From JABDIY01 sp963751955 (GTDB lineage: Bacteria; Actinomycetota; Acidimicrobiia; Acidimicrobiales; SZUA-35), in the NCBI GenBank assembly GCA_963751955.1, contig CAVVWM010000002.1, positions 372,001-436,000 of the forward strand: 64,000 nt of DNA, in the 5' to 3' direction. The position numbers were made by a program, and so were the translations under genes. The stretch's first letter is position 1. Each line of letters starts with the position of its first letter. Positions 1 through 9,171 of the stretch are shown here, piece by piece. The notes beneath the pieces were generated by a model, which worked only from the letters and a program-made list of their open reading frames with translations, was not told the DNA's origin and ran no database searches.

Positions 1-1
1 C

Positions 2-883
2 GGTACCGAACAGGGCCTGCTCGATCTAGTGTTCTCCAGCGACGGCCGAAAGCTCTTCGTGAGCTACACCGATCGTGATGGTGCCAACGTGGTCGAGAGC
101 TACACGATGGGTTCTCGAACTGCGAACCTCGACAGCCGACGCCAGGTGCTTCGGATAGAGCAACCCTTCGCCAACCACAACGGCGGCGGGCTCACCTTCG
201 GGCCCGACGGCTTCCTCTACGTGGGCATCGGGGACGGTGGCCGAGCGGGAGATCCTCTCGGATCCGGTCAGGACACGAACACCCTGCTCGGCGCACTCCT
301 GCGACTCGATCCCGACGGTGCCGCCGATGGTCTGGGGTATTCGGTGCCCAACGGCAATCCGTATGTCGACGGTGGGGGTGCACCCGAAGTGTGGCTCAGC
401 GGAGTTCGGAACCCATGGCAGTTCAGTTTCGATCCCACAAACGGCGAACTGTGGATCGCCGATGTCGGCCAGAACCGCTTTGAAGAAGTGACTCGGTTAC
501 CCGATGGCGGCCGTGGTGCGAACCTGGGCTGGAACCAGATGGAGGGAAACGAGCCCTTCGAAGGGGGTTCCGAACCAGCCGATCACACCGACCCGTGGCT
601 GGTCTACGCCCACGAGAACCGACGATGCTCGATCACCGGCGGGGCCGTGTACCGGGGTGAGACTCTGCCCCTGTACGACGGTGTGTACATCTTCGGCGAC
701 TTCTGCTCGGGCGAGATGTTCGGAGCCGTCGACTCCCCAGGTGGAGTAGTTCTACGCAAGCTCAATCTCGAACTGGGTAACAACACCCTCGGGGCCTTCG
801 GAGTGGATGACGACGGCGAGATGTACGTGCTCAGCCTCGACGGGCCGATCAGTCGTATCGAACCCATGCTCGCCGAAGAATGA
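2..883 (+). CDS. PQQ-type sugar (glucose/sorbosone) dehydrogenase, 3' part
   Basis: The frame is open from the first complete codon at the window edge, so the N-terminus, including any signal peptide, lies outside. About 293 residues are visible. They show the beta-propeller repeats of the GSDH family: GLLDLVFSSDG, NHNGGGLTFGPDGFLYVGIG, then WLSGVRNPWQFSFD, WIADVGQNRFEEV and GDFCSGEMFG. Family members are secreted or lipid-anchored quinoproteins that oxidise aldose sugars or related alcohols. The substrate cannot be told from sequence. The C-terminus, GPISRIEP followed by a few residues, is the normal end of the last blade, so the 3' end is intact. The next gene starts 45 bp downstream on the same strand. 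Confidence 0.85.
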   Translation, partial: GTEQGLLDLVFSSDGRKLFVSYTDRDGANVVESYTMGSRTANLDSRRQVLRIEQPFANHNGGGLTFGPDGFLYVGIGDGGRAGDPLGSGQDTNTLLGALLRLDPDGAADGLGYSVPNGNPYVDGGGAPEVWLSGVRNPWQFSFDPTNGELWIADVGQNRFEEVTRLPDGGRGANLGWNQMEGNEPFEGGSEPADHTDPWLVYAHENRRCSITGGAVYRGETLPLYDGVYIFGDFCSGEMFGAVDSPGGVVLRKLNLELGNNTLGAFGVDDDGEMYVLSLDGPISRIEPMLAEE

Positions 884-928
884 CTGAAGCCTCTGGCGGT
901 TGGTGGTGTTCAACGTCACCGTTGAACT

Positions 929-1753
929 ATGCGAAGCTTGTCGATCCGAGTCGTGGTCGTCCTGGCCCTGTTGACATCTGGCGCCGCTGCGTGTGGAGAT
1001 GACGAAACACAGTCGGCTACTACGACTTCAGTGGCGACAACCACAATCCCGGACAATTCCAGCACCACCGCACCCGGGCCCACCACCAGCACCACCGAGG
1101 ACACCGGCGCTACGACTACCGATACTGAAGTTCCAGAGACGACCGACACGACCGGCCAGTCAACGACAACTCTTCCCGGCACGGCGGTCGAAATGTTCGC
1201 ACGGCCTGGCGATGTGCTCGGCGTCATTGGCGTGAAGCACGATGATGTCTTGAACCTCCGGAAAGGGCCGGGTGTCGGGTTCGAGGTCGTCACGTCGCTC
1301 GATCCAACCGACAACGCTGTTGCCACGGGCCGGGCCCGACAGATTCCCGGAGCGTTCTGGTATGAAATCGAAGTGAACGGAGTGCTCGGCTGGGCGAACA
1401 TGAGATTCCTCGCATACCTCGGTGGCGTGGACGATGCGACGTTCGAGATCGTTGCCGAGTTGGGCGGCGAGATTCCCCAAGCAGAAACGATGCTTGACCT
1501 CGGCCGGCTGGTGGCCGAGTCGTACCCAAGAGATGAAGAGGTTGAACCCAAGATCACCCTCACCGTGGCCCCGACAGCTGGCGACCTGGGCGAGGTGACA
1601 TTGGACGTGATCGGGTTGGCCGATGATTCGCTCGTGGGTGTTCGTCTCCACGTGTTCGGTCAGCCGACCGACAACGGCGACGGCTTCTCACTTCGCAGCG
1701 TGGAACGAACCACACTGTGCGGCCGGGGTCTATCGGGCGAGTTCTGCGTCTGA
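929..1753 (+). CDS. Lipoprotein with Thr-rich linker and SH3-like domain
   Basis: Protein of 274 residues. It starts with a basic n-region and a hydrophobic segment ending in a lipobox (SGAAAC, Cys about residue 22), so it is predicted to be lipid-anchored outside the membrane. Residues 25-85 form a Thr/Ser/Pro-rich linker typical of actinobacterial surface lipoproteins. A bacterial SH3-like segment follows at about 95-155 (DDVLNLRKGPGVGFEVV, then GWANMRFLAYLGG). Such domains often bind cell wall or act as targeting modules. The C-terminal 100 residues resemble nothing I recognise and contain a closing pair of cysteines (TLCGRGLSGEFC), possibly a disulphide. Its stop codon directly abuts that of the convergent small gene. 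Function is unassigned. Confidence 0.8.
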   Translation: MRSLSIRVVVVLALLTSGAAACGDDETQSATTTSVATTTIPDNSSTTAPGPTTSTTEDTGATTTDTEVPETTDTTGQSTTTLPGTAVEMFARPGDVLGVIGVKHDDVLNLRKGPGVGFEVVTSLDPTDNAVATGRARQIPGAFWYEIEVNGVLGWANMRFLAYLGGVDDATFEIVAELGGEIPQAETMLDLGRLVAESYPRDEEVEPKITLTVAPTAGDLGEVTLDVIGLADDSLVGVRLHVFGQPTDNGDGFSLRSVERTTLCGRGLSGEFCV

Positions 1754-1906
1754 TCAGGCGGCCTTCTTGAGGTAGCTGATCAGGGAGCCGAGCGCCGTGA
1801 GCGCCTGTTCTCGTTTCATGGCCCATGAGCCCGGCGGCAACATGGCCACGGAACGGCGGACCTGTTCCCAGTCTTCGGCGGTCTTCGGATTCTTCGAGTC
1901 AGTCAT
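1754..1906 (-). CDS. Small conserved-looking protein, 50 aa
   Basis: Short reading frame starting MTDSKNPKTAEDWEQVRRSV and ending SLISYLKKAA. The ATG at 1906 is chosen because the protein from it is compact, charged and amphipathic, whereas upstream codons in frame read through the neighbouring MFS gene. The sequence suggests a soluble helical protein (DWEQVRRSVAMLPPGSWAMKREQALTALG). It occupies the gap between the lipoprotein and the MFS gene and ends convergently with the lipoprotein with no gap. I do not recognise a family. Confidence 0.5.
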   Translation of the reverse strand: MTDSKNPKTAEDWEQVRRSVAMLPPGSWAMKREQALTALGSLISYLKKAA

Positions 1907-1941
1907 GGGTCGACAGTAGCGAACGTTTGTTCGCTTCGCGC

Positions 1942-3285
1942 CTAGATTACCAATCCGGTGGGATCCTGGCCCGCTGCCAACATCCCTTCCTTCACCCTGA
2001 CCGGGAACAACAGCACCAAACCGACGACGAAGAAAACCAGCAGCACAAGAATGGCGTTGCGCTGAGATCCGAAAATATCGTTTGCGATGCCGAACACAAG
2101 CGGGCCGATCCACGATGTGCCCCGGGCAGCAATCTCGTAGAACCCGAAGTACTCCGCTTCCTGTTCCTGAGGGATCATCTGTGAGTACAGGGAGCGACTG
2201 AGTGCCTGGGATCCGCCCAGGACCAGAGCGAGGAAGAAGCCCATCACGAACAATTGGGTGTCGTTGGTAAGCAACAAGAAGGCGTAGAGGACCAGCACGA
2301 TCCAGACGCACAGGTTCAACATGAGCGAGGTCTTGGCACCGATTCGTTCAGCCATTCGGCCGAAGAGAACCGCTCCGGGAACGGCGACAAACTGGATCAT
2401 CAGCACGAGCAGCAACAGCGTGCTCGACTCGGTCCCCAACTCGTCGGCGGCAAAGAGAGCAGCCACGGTGATCACGGTGGCGATGCCATCGTTGAAGATC
2501 AGGTAGGCGACCAAGTAGCGAAAACTGACCGGATACTTGGACCGCAACTCTCCCAGTGTGTGAAGGACCGAACTCGTCCCAAGTTTGAGCCACCCAACTC
2601 CGGCTGGTTTCTCGCGCGCTGCGGGCCGTTCGCGAAGAAGCCGTCCGGTGAAACCGAAGATGAACACCAGCGCCCAGATGCCGGTACCGCCCAGGCTTAT
2701 GCGAACCGCCAGGCCGTCATCGAGGGCGGAGACCAGCGCAAAGTTGATGGCCAGCCAGATCGCACCGCCCAGGTATCCGTAGGCGAAACCGGCCGAACTC
2801 ACCCGGTCTCGCAGAATCGGTGGGGCCAGATCGGGCAGGTAGCTGTTGTAGATCACAGATGCCGAGGAGAACGCAACCGCAGCGACGATGAACAGCAAGC
2901 CACCCAGCAGGATGGTTGACTCGACCACGAAGAACAGCAGAGCAGTGGCTACCGAACCCACCGCTGACAGCGCCATCATCAACTTCTTCTTGGAGCCGGT
3001 GTAGTCGGTGATCGACCCGATCAGGGGCAGGGCCAGCACCTGCAGTACGGCCGAGATGCTTACTACGTAGGGGAAATAGCTTGCCTCGTCGATGTTCAGA
3101 CCAAGGAAGCTGACACCGCCAGCGTCCTCGCCCAGAGCCAGAAGATAGGGTCCGAGCAGAGCGGTTGTAACAGTGGTGCTGAACGCTGACCAGCCCCAAT
3201 CGAACATCTTCCAACCGAACAACTCACTCTTGTTCTCAGCGGTCAGTTCGGCCTCGGCCTGCTCGATTGTCAGCACATCAGACAC
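1942..3285 (-). CDS. MFS transporter, UMF1/Atg22-like family
   Basis: Integral membrane protein of about 447 residues with roughly 12 hydrophobic segments. The start is taken at GTG 3285 (VSDVLTIEQAEAELT), because the frame upstream encodes an Arg/Pro-rich stretch unlike a transporter N-terminus. The early FGWKMFDWGWSAFSTTVTTA stretch is the hallmark of the UMF1 group (bacterial relatives of yeast Atg22). Later features are DRVSSAGFAYGYLGG and a long cytoplasmic loop after TM6 (GRLLRERPAARE). Members are presumed efflux or exchange carriers for small solutes, and the substrate is not predictable. It is flanked by unrelated genes and appears monocistronic. Confidence 0.85.
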   Translation of the reverse strand: MSDVLTIEQAEAELTAENKSELFGWKMFDWGWSAFSTTVTTALLGPYLLALGEDAGGVSFLGLNIDEASYFPYVVSISAVLQVLALPLIGSITDYTGSKKKLMMALSAVGSVATALLFFVVESTILLGGLLFIVAAVAFSSASVIYNSYLPDLAPPILRDRVSSAGFAYGYLGGAIWLAINFALVSALDDGLAVRISLGGTGIWALVFIFGFTGRLLRERPAAREKPAGVGWLKLGTSSVLHTLGELRSKYPVSFRYLVAYLIFNDGIATVITVAALFAADELGTESSTLLLLVLMIQFVAVPGAVLFGRMAERIGAKTSLMLNLCVWIVLVLYAFLLLTNDTQLFVMGFFLALVLGGSQALSRSLYSQMIPQEQEAEYFGFYEIAARGTSWIGPLVFGIANDIFGSQRNAILVLLVFFVVGLVLLFPVRVKEGMLAAGQDPTGLVI

Positions 3286-3340
3286 TGGCGAAGCGTAACG
3301 GCTGGTAGGCCACCGATCCGGAATAGCCCCGATGCGGCGC

Positions 3341-4015
3341 CTAGACCCGACCGGCCAGGGTAATCGCCTCGCCATGTATCAGCTTCTTGATCCGACCGAG
3401 GTTTGCGCCGCGCCGGTGAGCAGCCCCCTTGGCTAAGGCGACCGCAGCGGAATCGAGTTCCTCGATATCGACCAATTTCTGAACCACGCCAGCGGCAAGC
3501 TGGGCATCGGGTGCGACACGAGCAGATGTCGCCATCAACGGAGCGACCGTTGGCCGACCGAGCACGTCGTCGAACAACGCCATCATTGCCGGCGAGAACG
3601 GCATTCCCAGATCCGCCTCGGGCAGACACCAGAACCCCCGCTCGGTGCGCCCGATGCGAAGGTCGCCAGCCAGAGCAAGCATCGCACCGGCACCGAAGGC
3701 GTGACCATTGATGGCGGTGACAACGGTGAAGGGCGACGCCATCAGTCGGCCCCAGATCTTCTCGGTGTTTGCGACGAACTTCAGCGCATCGTCGCCAGCC
3801 GCGGTAAGGGCCTCGATATCGAAGCCGTTGCTGAAGAACTTGCCCGTGCCCGTGACCACCAACGAACCGATCGTGTCATCAGCGTCGACAGCGTCGAGGA
3901 GGGTGTTCAGATGATCGTTGACCTCGGGGGTGAATCGATTCTCACCGTTGTCCATGCGCAGGACTGCCACGCCATCCTCAGGTCGTTCCAGACGGACCGC
4001 TTCGCTCAATTCCAT
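3341..4015 (-). CDS. Enoyl-CoA hydratase/isomerase family protein
   Basis: Protein of 224 residues, short for a crotonase (usually about 255). The oxyanion-hole segments are present: KFFSNGFDIEAL near residue 60 and NGHAFGAGAMLALAGDLRIG near 105. The N-terminal RMDNGENRFTPEVN and the short length resemble delta3,delta2-enoyl-CoA isomerase-like members more than classical hydratases. A catalytic role in fatty-acid or acyl-CoA metabolism is inferred from family only. It is preceded on the same strand by the PAC2 gene with a short gap and is followed by the MFS gene. Confidence 0.8.
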   Translation of the reverse strand: MELSEAVRLERPEDGVAVLRMDNGENRFTPEVNDHLNTLLDAVDADDTIGSLVVTGTGKFFSNGFDIEALTAAGDDALKFVANTEKIWGRLMASPFTVVTAINGHAFGAGAMLALAGDLRIGRTERGFWCLPEADLGMPFSPAMMALFDDVLGRPTVAPLMATSARVAPDAQLAAGVVQKLVDIEELDSAAVALAKGAAHRRGANLGRIKKLIHGEAITLAGRV

Positions 4016-4059
4016 CCACTGAGCGTAGGACGACAGACCTCTTTCCCGTGAGGCGAGCC

Positions 4060-4899
4060 CTACTGCTCTTTGAGAAACTCTTCGATCTTGGCGATCAGTT
4101 CGTTACCTGAACCCGAACTCATTGCGGCGTCGTATTCGGCCTCGAGGTTTGCCACATACTCGGCCATGTCGTCGTCGTCGGAGATCATCATGTTGATCTG
4201 CGCCTCATATTCGGCCGCGGCCTGGCCCAGTTGGTCCAGCGGGATGGGAAGATCCAAGAGGTGCGAGACCCGTTCGACCAGCGCTTTGGAGACCTTGGGT
4301 GATCGTGCGTGGGGAACATAGCTGGGTACGGCGCCCCACAACGAAACAGAATCGAGCCCGGCGGTGTGGGTGACGGTGTGGACCACGCCCACGATCCCGG
4401 TGGGTCCCTCATAGGTGGAGGGTTCGAGGTCGAGGCGATCTCGAAGTTCAGGGGTGAGCGCCGAACCGTAGATCGTGGCCGGTCGCGTGTGCACCACGTC
4501 AGCGATCAAGGCCCCGAGACTCACCACCATCTCGACTCCGGCTTCGATGGCAAGATCACGGATTGTCTCGCCATATGTTCGCCACCGGAGCTGCGGCTCG
4601 ATTCCTCGGAGGATGATGAGCTCGCGCCCACCTAAGGAGCCGTGGGCGAAGGTGTTCTGTGGCCATTCGATCCGCCGTTTGTTGCCTTCGAGCCGGACCA
4701 TGGGCCGGGTGTTCTGAAAGTCGTAGAACATCTCTGGATCAAGTTCAGCGAAGGTCTCGGCCTTGGCCTGGTCGGCGATGTACTGGGCTGCAGACGACGC
4801 AGCATCTCCCGCATCGTTCCAGCCCTCGAACGCCATGATCAGCAGTGGTGAACGGAAGTCTGGGCGAGTGGAGTACTCCAGGAAGGCCACGGCAACCAC
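4060..4899 (-). CDS. PAC2 family protein
   Basis: 279-residue protein of the PAC2 (proteasome assembly chaperone 2-like) family. Typical segments are LLIMAFEGWNDAGDAASSAA near the start, FYDFQNTRPMV, GIEPQLRWRTY, SLGALIADVVHTRP and GPTGIVGVVHTV. Bacterial members are soluble and common in Actinobacteria. They are named for similarity to eukaryotic proteasome assembly factors, and their bacterial role is not settled. The C-terminus is an acidic helix (DDDDMAEYVANLEAEYDAA). ATG 4899 is the natural start. It is divergent from the acetyltransferase gene; the two start codons are 68 bp apart. Confidence 0.85.
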   Translation of the reverse strand: MVAVAFLEYSTRPDFRSPLLIMAFEGWNDAGDAASSAAQYIADQAKAETFAELDPEMFYDFQNTRPMVRLEGNKRRIEWPQNTFAHGSLGGRELIILRGIEPQLRWRTYGETIRDLAIEAGVEMVVSLGALIADVVHTRPATIYGSALTPELRDRLDLEPSTYEGPTGIVGVVHTVTHTAGLDSVSLWGAVPSYVPHARSPKVSKALVERVSHLLDLPIPLDQLGQAAAEYEAQINMMISDDDDMAEYVANLEAEYDAAMSSGSGNELIAKIEEFLKEQ

Positions 4900-4967
4900 G
4901 GTACCGGTGCCGATGCCGGGCGGACACTCCCAAACCGTCCGCAGCGTGGGGGTTCTACACTGATCGA

Positions 4968-5405
4968 GTGCAGATCATCGAGGCATCCGAGGTAACCGAA
5001 GCGCTGGTCACAGCCATGGAGAAGCTGATTCCCCAACTCTCACGGTCGAACCCTGCGCCGACACCCGAGGAACTCCAACAAATGGTCGATTCCGACGCAT
5101 CACACCTTCTGCTGGCGTTGGACGATGACGGCACGATGCTGGGCTGTCTCACGCTGGTGTTGTTCAGAATTCCCACCGGCGTCCGGGCCTGGATCGAGGA
5201 TGTGGTGGTCGACGGTGATGCTCGGGGCCTGGGAGTCGGCGACAAGCTCAACCGGTTTGCTCTGGACCTGGCGAGGCAGAACGGTGCGGTATCAGTAGAT
5301 CTCACCAGCCGGCCCAGCCGGGAGGCCGCCAACCGGCTGTATCAGCGGATCGGTTTCGAACAGCGAGACACAAACGTCTACCGGTACGACCTCAAGAACG
5401 CCTAA
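4968..5405 (+). CDS. GNAT family N-acetyltransferase
   Basis: 145-residue single-domain GNAT protein. GTG 4968 is preferred because the upstream in-frame codons overlap the divergent PAC2 gene and read as Arg/Pro-rich junk. Visible family features: HLLLALDDDGTMLGCLTLVLF (beta strands 2-3), AWIEDVVVDGDARGLGVGDKL (acetyl-CoA binding motif A, here R-G-L-G-V-G), and ANRLYQRIGFEQRDTNVYRY (motif B). It transfers an acetyl group from acetyl-CoA to an unknown amine. Its TAA stop overlaps the stop of the convergent Nudix gene by four bases (CTAA at 5402-5405). Confidence 0.85.
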   Translation: MQIIEASEVTEALVTAMEKLIPQLSRSNPAPTPEELQQMVDSDASHLLLALDDDGTMLGCLTLVLFRIPTGVRAWIEDVVVDGDARGLGVGDKLNRFALDLARQNGAVSVDLTSRPSREAANRLYQRIGFEQRDTNVYRYDLKNA

Positions 5406-6079
5406 CTCTTCCACACCTCGGGCCGGGGGGGATCGAAGTACACGTCGATCTGTTCATCTCGTACCGCCTGAAACGCCAGGTCGAGCCAGCGGTCGCCCGA
5501 TGCGATAGGGCTGGGGAGGTTGTCGGGTGTGAACCAGCCCAGGTCGGTGACCTCGCTGGGATCGGGTTTCAGCGATCCCCCGGTGGCTCGGCATTGGAAC
5601 ACGATCGAGTACAGCGGGATGGTGGTGAACCCCAATCGGAGGCCATCAAAAATGCCTAGCGGGCGAATCGCCTCACAGACGATGCCGGTTTCTTCCAGGA
5701 CTTCTTTCTCGGCGACTTCTGAGGGCGAATAGCCGATGTCGGCCCAGCCGGTGACATACAGCCAGATGCCGCTGTCGGCGCGCTGGATCATCAACAGTTC
5801 GCCGTCGTCGTTTCCCACGACGGCACCGATTGCCACTTTCGGGGTGGCGTAGCCGGCCAAGCCGGTACGAACCGAGGTCATCCACTCCTCGTAGAACTGA
5901 GAAGCCTGGTTGACCGGATCAGCCGACGCCCGAGATTTGATGTCGGCGGCCACGTTGATGACCTCTTCATACCGGTCCCGTTCGAACTGAACCTCAGAGA
6001 ACGCCAGACCGGTCTGGGCAATCCCGGCCAATGCCTCGGCCCAGCGCAGCAGATCTTGGGAAGAAACCGCTTCGGTCAC
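5402..6079 (-). CDS. Nudix hydrolase with N-terminal helical domain
   Basis: 225-residue protein. The first ~65 residues form the helical domain seen before some ADP-ribose-type Nudix hydrolases (LLRWAEALAGIAQTGLAFSE, QFYEEW). The Nudix core follows (KVAIGAVVGNDDGELLMIQR) with a slightly variant box: GWADIGYSPSEVAEKEVLEE, where the usual REUxEE is KEVLEE and the first Glu is Tyr. Substrate is probably a nucleotide sugar or ADP-ribose-like compound (inference). Its ATG overlaps the stop of glnD by four bases (ATGA), so translation is probably coupled to glnD. Confidence 0.85.
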   Translation of the reverse strand: MTEAVSSQDLLRWAEALAGIAQTGLAFSEVQFERDRYEEVINVAADIKSRASADPVNQASQFYEEWMTSVRTGLAGYATPKVAIGAVVGNDDGELLMIQRADSGIWLYVTGWADIGYSPSEVAEKEVLEETGIVCEAIRPLGIFDGLRLGFTTIPLYSIVFQCRATGGSLKPDPSEVTDLGWFTPDNLPSPIASGDRWLDLAFQAVRDEQIDVYFDPPRPEVWKS

Positions 6080-8379
6080 GGTTGCATCTCGATCGCATGG
6101 AGGATCGCCAGTTCGAGTTCGATGAGCATTTCGGCACTCAGTTTCTCGCCGAAGGAGTCGGTCACATAAAAACTATCGACCGCTTGTGGCCCCAGCGTTT
6201 GCACAGTGGCCTTGCCGATGTCGAGCCGAATGTCGGCCATGGCCCGAGTGATGCGGTAGAGCACACCAACCGAGTCGGGGGCATGCACGTCGACGACGGT
6301 CGACACAGCCGAGATCTCGTTGTCCACCTTCACCGACGTCGTTGGCGGGGTGGCCGACAAGCGACGCCGATACTTGTGGAGCTGTTCCGCCCTGCGGGCA
6401 ACTCGGGCCGCAATTGCCAGACGACCGTCGAGGGCCCGCTCGACCATCGGCACTACCGGTTCCCAGTCGATTCGGTCATTGCCGCCAGAGGCGACCATGA
6501 AACTGCTGGCTGCCATCTCCGCATCGGCGAATGCCTCCGCAGAGATCACATCGAGGCCGCTCATCACCATCACTCCTGCGATTTGGGAAAACACACCGGG
6601 CTGGTTTCTGGTGACCACCGTGATGTGGTTCGCCTTGGTTTCGATGGCCCGATTCCCGGCGGCGAGCAGATCGAGCACTCCGACCCCGGGCCACTCGAGA
6701 ACGGACACCTCGGTCGGTTCCCCCCTGAGCATCGAGTCGGTTCGGTGCACCAGTTCGGCCAGCAATCGTTTCTTCCAATTGCCCCACACCGCTGGTCCGG
6801 TTGCGATCGAGTCGGCTTCGCTGAGTGCGGCCAGCAATTGGAGGAAGTCGGGCGAGTCCACCGCTGCGGCCACCGAGCGTATGGTCCCCTCGTCTTTGAG
6901 ATCGCGTCGAACCGCGACATCGGAGAGCAACAGGTGATGGCGGCAGAGGTCGACCAGCACGGCGGTGTCGTCCTCGAAGTATCCCATCCGTTCACCGATG
7001 CCTTGGATGACTTCCATGCCAACCTCGGTGTGGTCACCAGGGAAACCCTTTCCGATGTCGTGCAGCAGCGCGCCGATCACCAGCAGATCGGGCCGCGACA
7101 CCTGATCTGCCAGCGCAGCGGCATTCACCGCCGTCTCGCACAGGTGCCGATCGACGGTGAACGTGTGGAGCACGTTGCGCTGGGGCAAGCTGTAGACCCG
7201 TTCCCATTCGGGGAGAATGCGAGCCATCAGGTTGAACATGTCGAGGTCTTCAACGACCGCAAGGGCCACTTCCCCGGCCAGGAAGAGATCTGCGAGAAGT
7301 CCACGAGTCGATTCATCCCAGACCTCGTCCAGCGATGGGCACTCTATTTGGAGACGCTGGAGGGTGGCCCGATCGATCGGGAGCGATCTGCGAGCGGCCT
7401 CGACCGCCAATTCCAGAAGAACCTGCGGTCGTTGCGCAGCATCTGCGGTTCCCGTGAGCGTGAGCGAGCCGTCCCGGACCTGGATGTAGTCGGAGAGAAT
7501 CTCGTCTGGATCGCGGTTTGGGACCGTCGCCTTCCGCTCGGATCGGCGCCAGCGACGCCACGCCTCATCGGAATTCCATGCGATCCGACGGGCCGCCAAC
7601 GAGACCGCCTTGATCAGTTGCTGACCAGACTTCATCCCTACCAGCTCTGCCACGATGTCTTGGTCGTCCAGAGTGAGTCGATTGCTAGTGCGGCCCGTAG
7701 CCCGATGCAATTCCACTCGCACAGCGGACAGGAACTCTTCGGCGTCATCGAGACCGAAAAGGAGGCCGGACGCGAATCCGGGACTCATCGACTCGGCCCA
7801 GCGAAGTGAGTCAACATCACGGAGACCCCCTCGACCCTCCTTGAGGTCGGGTTCGAGCCGAAATGCGACGTCGCCGAACTCCTCGTGCCGTTCGTTGACC
7901 ACTTTGGCCAATTCGCTCATTTGAGCGCTGGAACGTTTGACTCGTACACGACCAACCGATTTCTCCACATCGTTCAGAACAGTGGGGTCACCAGCGATGT
8001 GACGCATAGCCGAGAAGGCCGTGGAGCGCTCCAGTTCGACGCTGGCCAACTTCGCCGCCTCCCGAGGGGTGAGAACGGCATGTCCCAGCTTGAGGTTCTG
8101 ATCCCAGATCGGATACCAGAGTCGTTCCGCGATATCAGCTATGTCTCTACGTTTCGAGTGGAAAAGAACCAAGTCGAGGTCGGACTGGGGCCAGAGAAGC
8201 CCACGGCCGTACCCGCCGACCGCGACCAGGGCAACCTTGAGGTCGTTGCCCTCAGTTGCATTGGCGAAGATGGTGCTCAGCCAACCGTCGGCCGCATGCG
8301 AGCGAGCCCGGCAGTAGTCAAGTCCGTGCAAATCGGCGCCCACGAAGTCGTCGAGAGCTGAAGCATCGAGGGGCATCAT
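6076..8379 (-). CDS. glnD: Bifunctional PII uridylyltransferase/uridylyl-removing enzyme
   Basis: 767 residues, slightly shorter than proteobacterial GlnD. Domain order is canonical: nucleotidyltransferase with GGYGRGLLWPQSDLDLVLF at residues 55-73 (metal-binding S-D-x-D), a helical GlnE-like region, an HD hydrolase domain with LLHDIGKGF near 440, and two ACT domains near 585-650 (RNQPGVFSQIAGVM) and 695-760 (PDSVGVLYRITRAM). GlnD modifies the PII signal protein in response to glutamine. In Actinobacteria it may adenylylate rather than uridylylate PII (family knowledge). The PII gene is not in the window. It is in an operon: ATGA overlaps join it to the upstream receiver-like gene and the downstream Nudix gene. 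The first two codons are both ATG. Confidence 0.93.
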   Translation of the reverse strand: MMPLDASALDDFVGADLHGLDYCRARSHAADGWLSTIFANATEGNDLKVALVAVGGYGRGLLWPQSDLDLVLFHSKRRDIADIAERLWYPIWDQNLKLGHAVLTPREAAKLASVELERSTAFSAMRHIAGDPTVLNDVEKSVGRVRVKRSSAQMSELAKVVNERHEEFGDVAFRLEPDLKEGRGGLRDVDSLRWAESMSPGFASGLLFGLDDAEEFLSAVRVELHRATGRTSNRLTLDDQDIVAELVGMKSGQQLIKAVSLAARRIAWNSDEAWRRWRRSERKATVPNRDPDEILSDYIQVRDGSLTLTGTADAAQRPQVLLELAVEAARRSLPIDRATLQRLQIECPSLDEVWDESTRGLLADLFLAGEVALAVVEDLDMFNLMARILPEWERVYSLPQRNVLHTFTVDRHLCETAVNAAALADQVSRPDLLVIGALLHDIGKGFPGDHTEVGMEVIQGIGERMGYFEDDTAVLVDLCRHHLLLSDVAVRRDLKDEGTIRSVAAAVDSPDFLQLLAALSEADSIATGPAVWGNWKKRLLAELVHRTDSMLRGEPTEVSVLEWPGVGVLDLLAAGNRAIETKANHITVVTRNQPGVFSQIAGVMVMSGLDVISAEAFADAEMAASSFMVASGGNDRIDWEPVVPMVERALDGRLAIAARVARRAEQLHKYRRRLSATPPTTSVKVDNEISAVSTVVDVHAPDSVGVLYRITRAMADIRLDIGKATVQTLGPQAVDSFYVTDSFGEKLSAEMLIELELAILHAIEMQP

Positions 8380-9170
8380 GGCTGCACCTTTGCGACCGGG
8401 GCGAGGAGCTCGGGCAGGCGTCGAAAGAAGACAGACCGGGCCATGACGGCATCGAAGCCCGCTTCCAACGCAACATCGTGACGCTCGGTCTCAACGTGGG
8501 ATGCGAATCCAACCACATGGGCGTTGTCGAGGCGGAAATCGGCCGGAGCACTGGTTCGGTCGAGGTCGACGATGATCAGGTCTGGCTCGGTCGATTCCGA
8601 GAACTCGGCCAGCTTGCCAGCCGAGCGCACGTGGGTGACGTCGTAGGAATCGAAGCGTGACCGATCGCCCAGTTCGGGAGCGAACACCACGACGACCGGG
8701 CTCGGATCCTCTTGGGCGTGGCGACGCAGATGTACATGGGCCTTGGCAGCACCCCACGCGAGGCCGAGATGGTGAAGCGACGAATCAATGTCGGCGAAGG
8801 TGGCCGGTGTAAGGGCGTAGACGTCCTCAGCCATCAGTTCGATGCTGCGAGGGTCTCGAGGAACGGCGGGGGCGTCGAGGTGCTCGAGTTCTGCGGTCAG
8901 CGCTGGAACCAGCGACCGCACGACCTCCAGGGGACTCGCCCACTGATCATCGATGTCGCTGTCGAGAAGTCGGATCAACTCGGTAACAGTCTCGGTCTGA
9001 GCCAGGGAACGAACACGATCCGCAGCGTCTCTGCTCGCAGCAGAGCTCGGATCGGGGGAACGAGCGATGACCGTTTTCGCCGCCCATTCCGGCACTAGCT
9101 GGACCATGGCGTCACGGAGCGACGCGGTGTGCTCAGCGAGCAAGGCTGCTTCGGTTTCAGTCTCTGCCAC
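8376..9170 (-). CDS. Unknown protein with C-terminal receiver-like domain
   Basis: About 264 residues from GTG 9170, which lies two bases after the S1 stop codon; a TTG at 9209 inside S1 is the alternative start. The N-terminal ~165 residues are helical (PSSAASRDAADRVRSLA, PLEVVRSLVPALTAELEHLD) and match nothing I recognise. The C-terminal ~105 residues look like a CheY-type fold: VVVVFAPELGD, PDLIIVDLDR, HVVGFASHVETE, and GFDAVMARSVFFRRLPELL. The acidic pocket and central DLD are present, but the canonical phospho-acceptor arrangement is not clear, so it may be a pseudo-receiver. It sits between rpsA and glnD, overlapping glnD by four bases. Confidence 0.65.
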   Translation of the reverse strand: MAETETEAALLAEHTASLRDAMVQLVPEWAAKTVIARSPDPSSAASRDAADRVRSLAQTETVTELIRLLDSDIDDQWASPLEVVRSLVPALTAELEHLDAPAVPRDPRSIELMAEDVYALTPATFADIDSSLHHLGLAWGAAKAHVHLRRHAQEDPSPVVVVFAPELGDRSRFDSYDVTHVRSAGKLAEFSESTEPDLIIVDLDRTSAPADFRLDNAHVVGFASHVETERHDVALEAGFDAVMARSVFFRRLPELLAPVAKVQP

Positions 9171-9171
9171 C

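Noticed and set aside
6031..7809. Long plus-strand frame antisense to glnD (592 codons)
   Set aside because: It is a shadow of the conserved glnD frame, as expected with high GC at third positions; the protein is His/Arg/Gly-rich with no recognisable motif.
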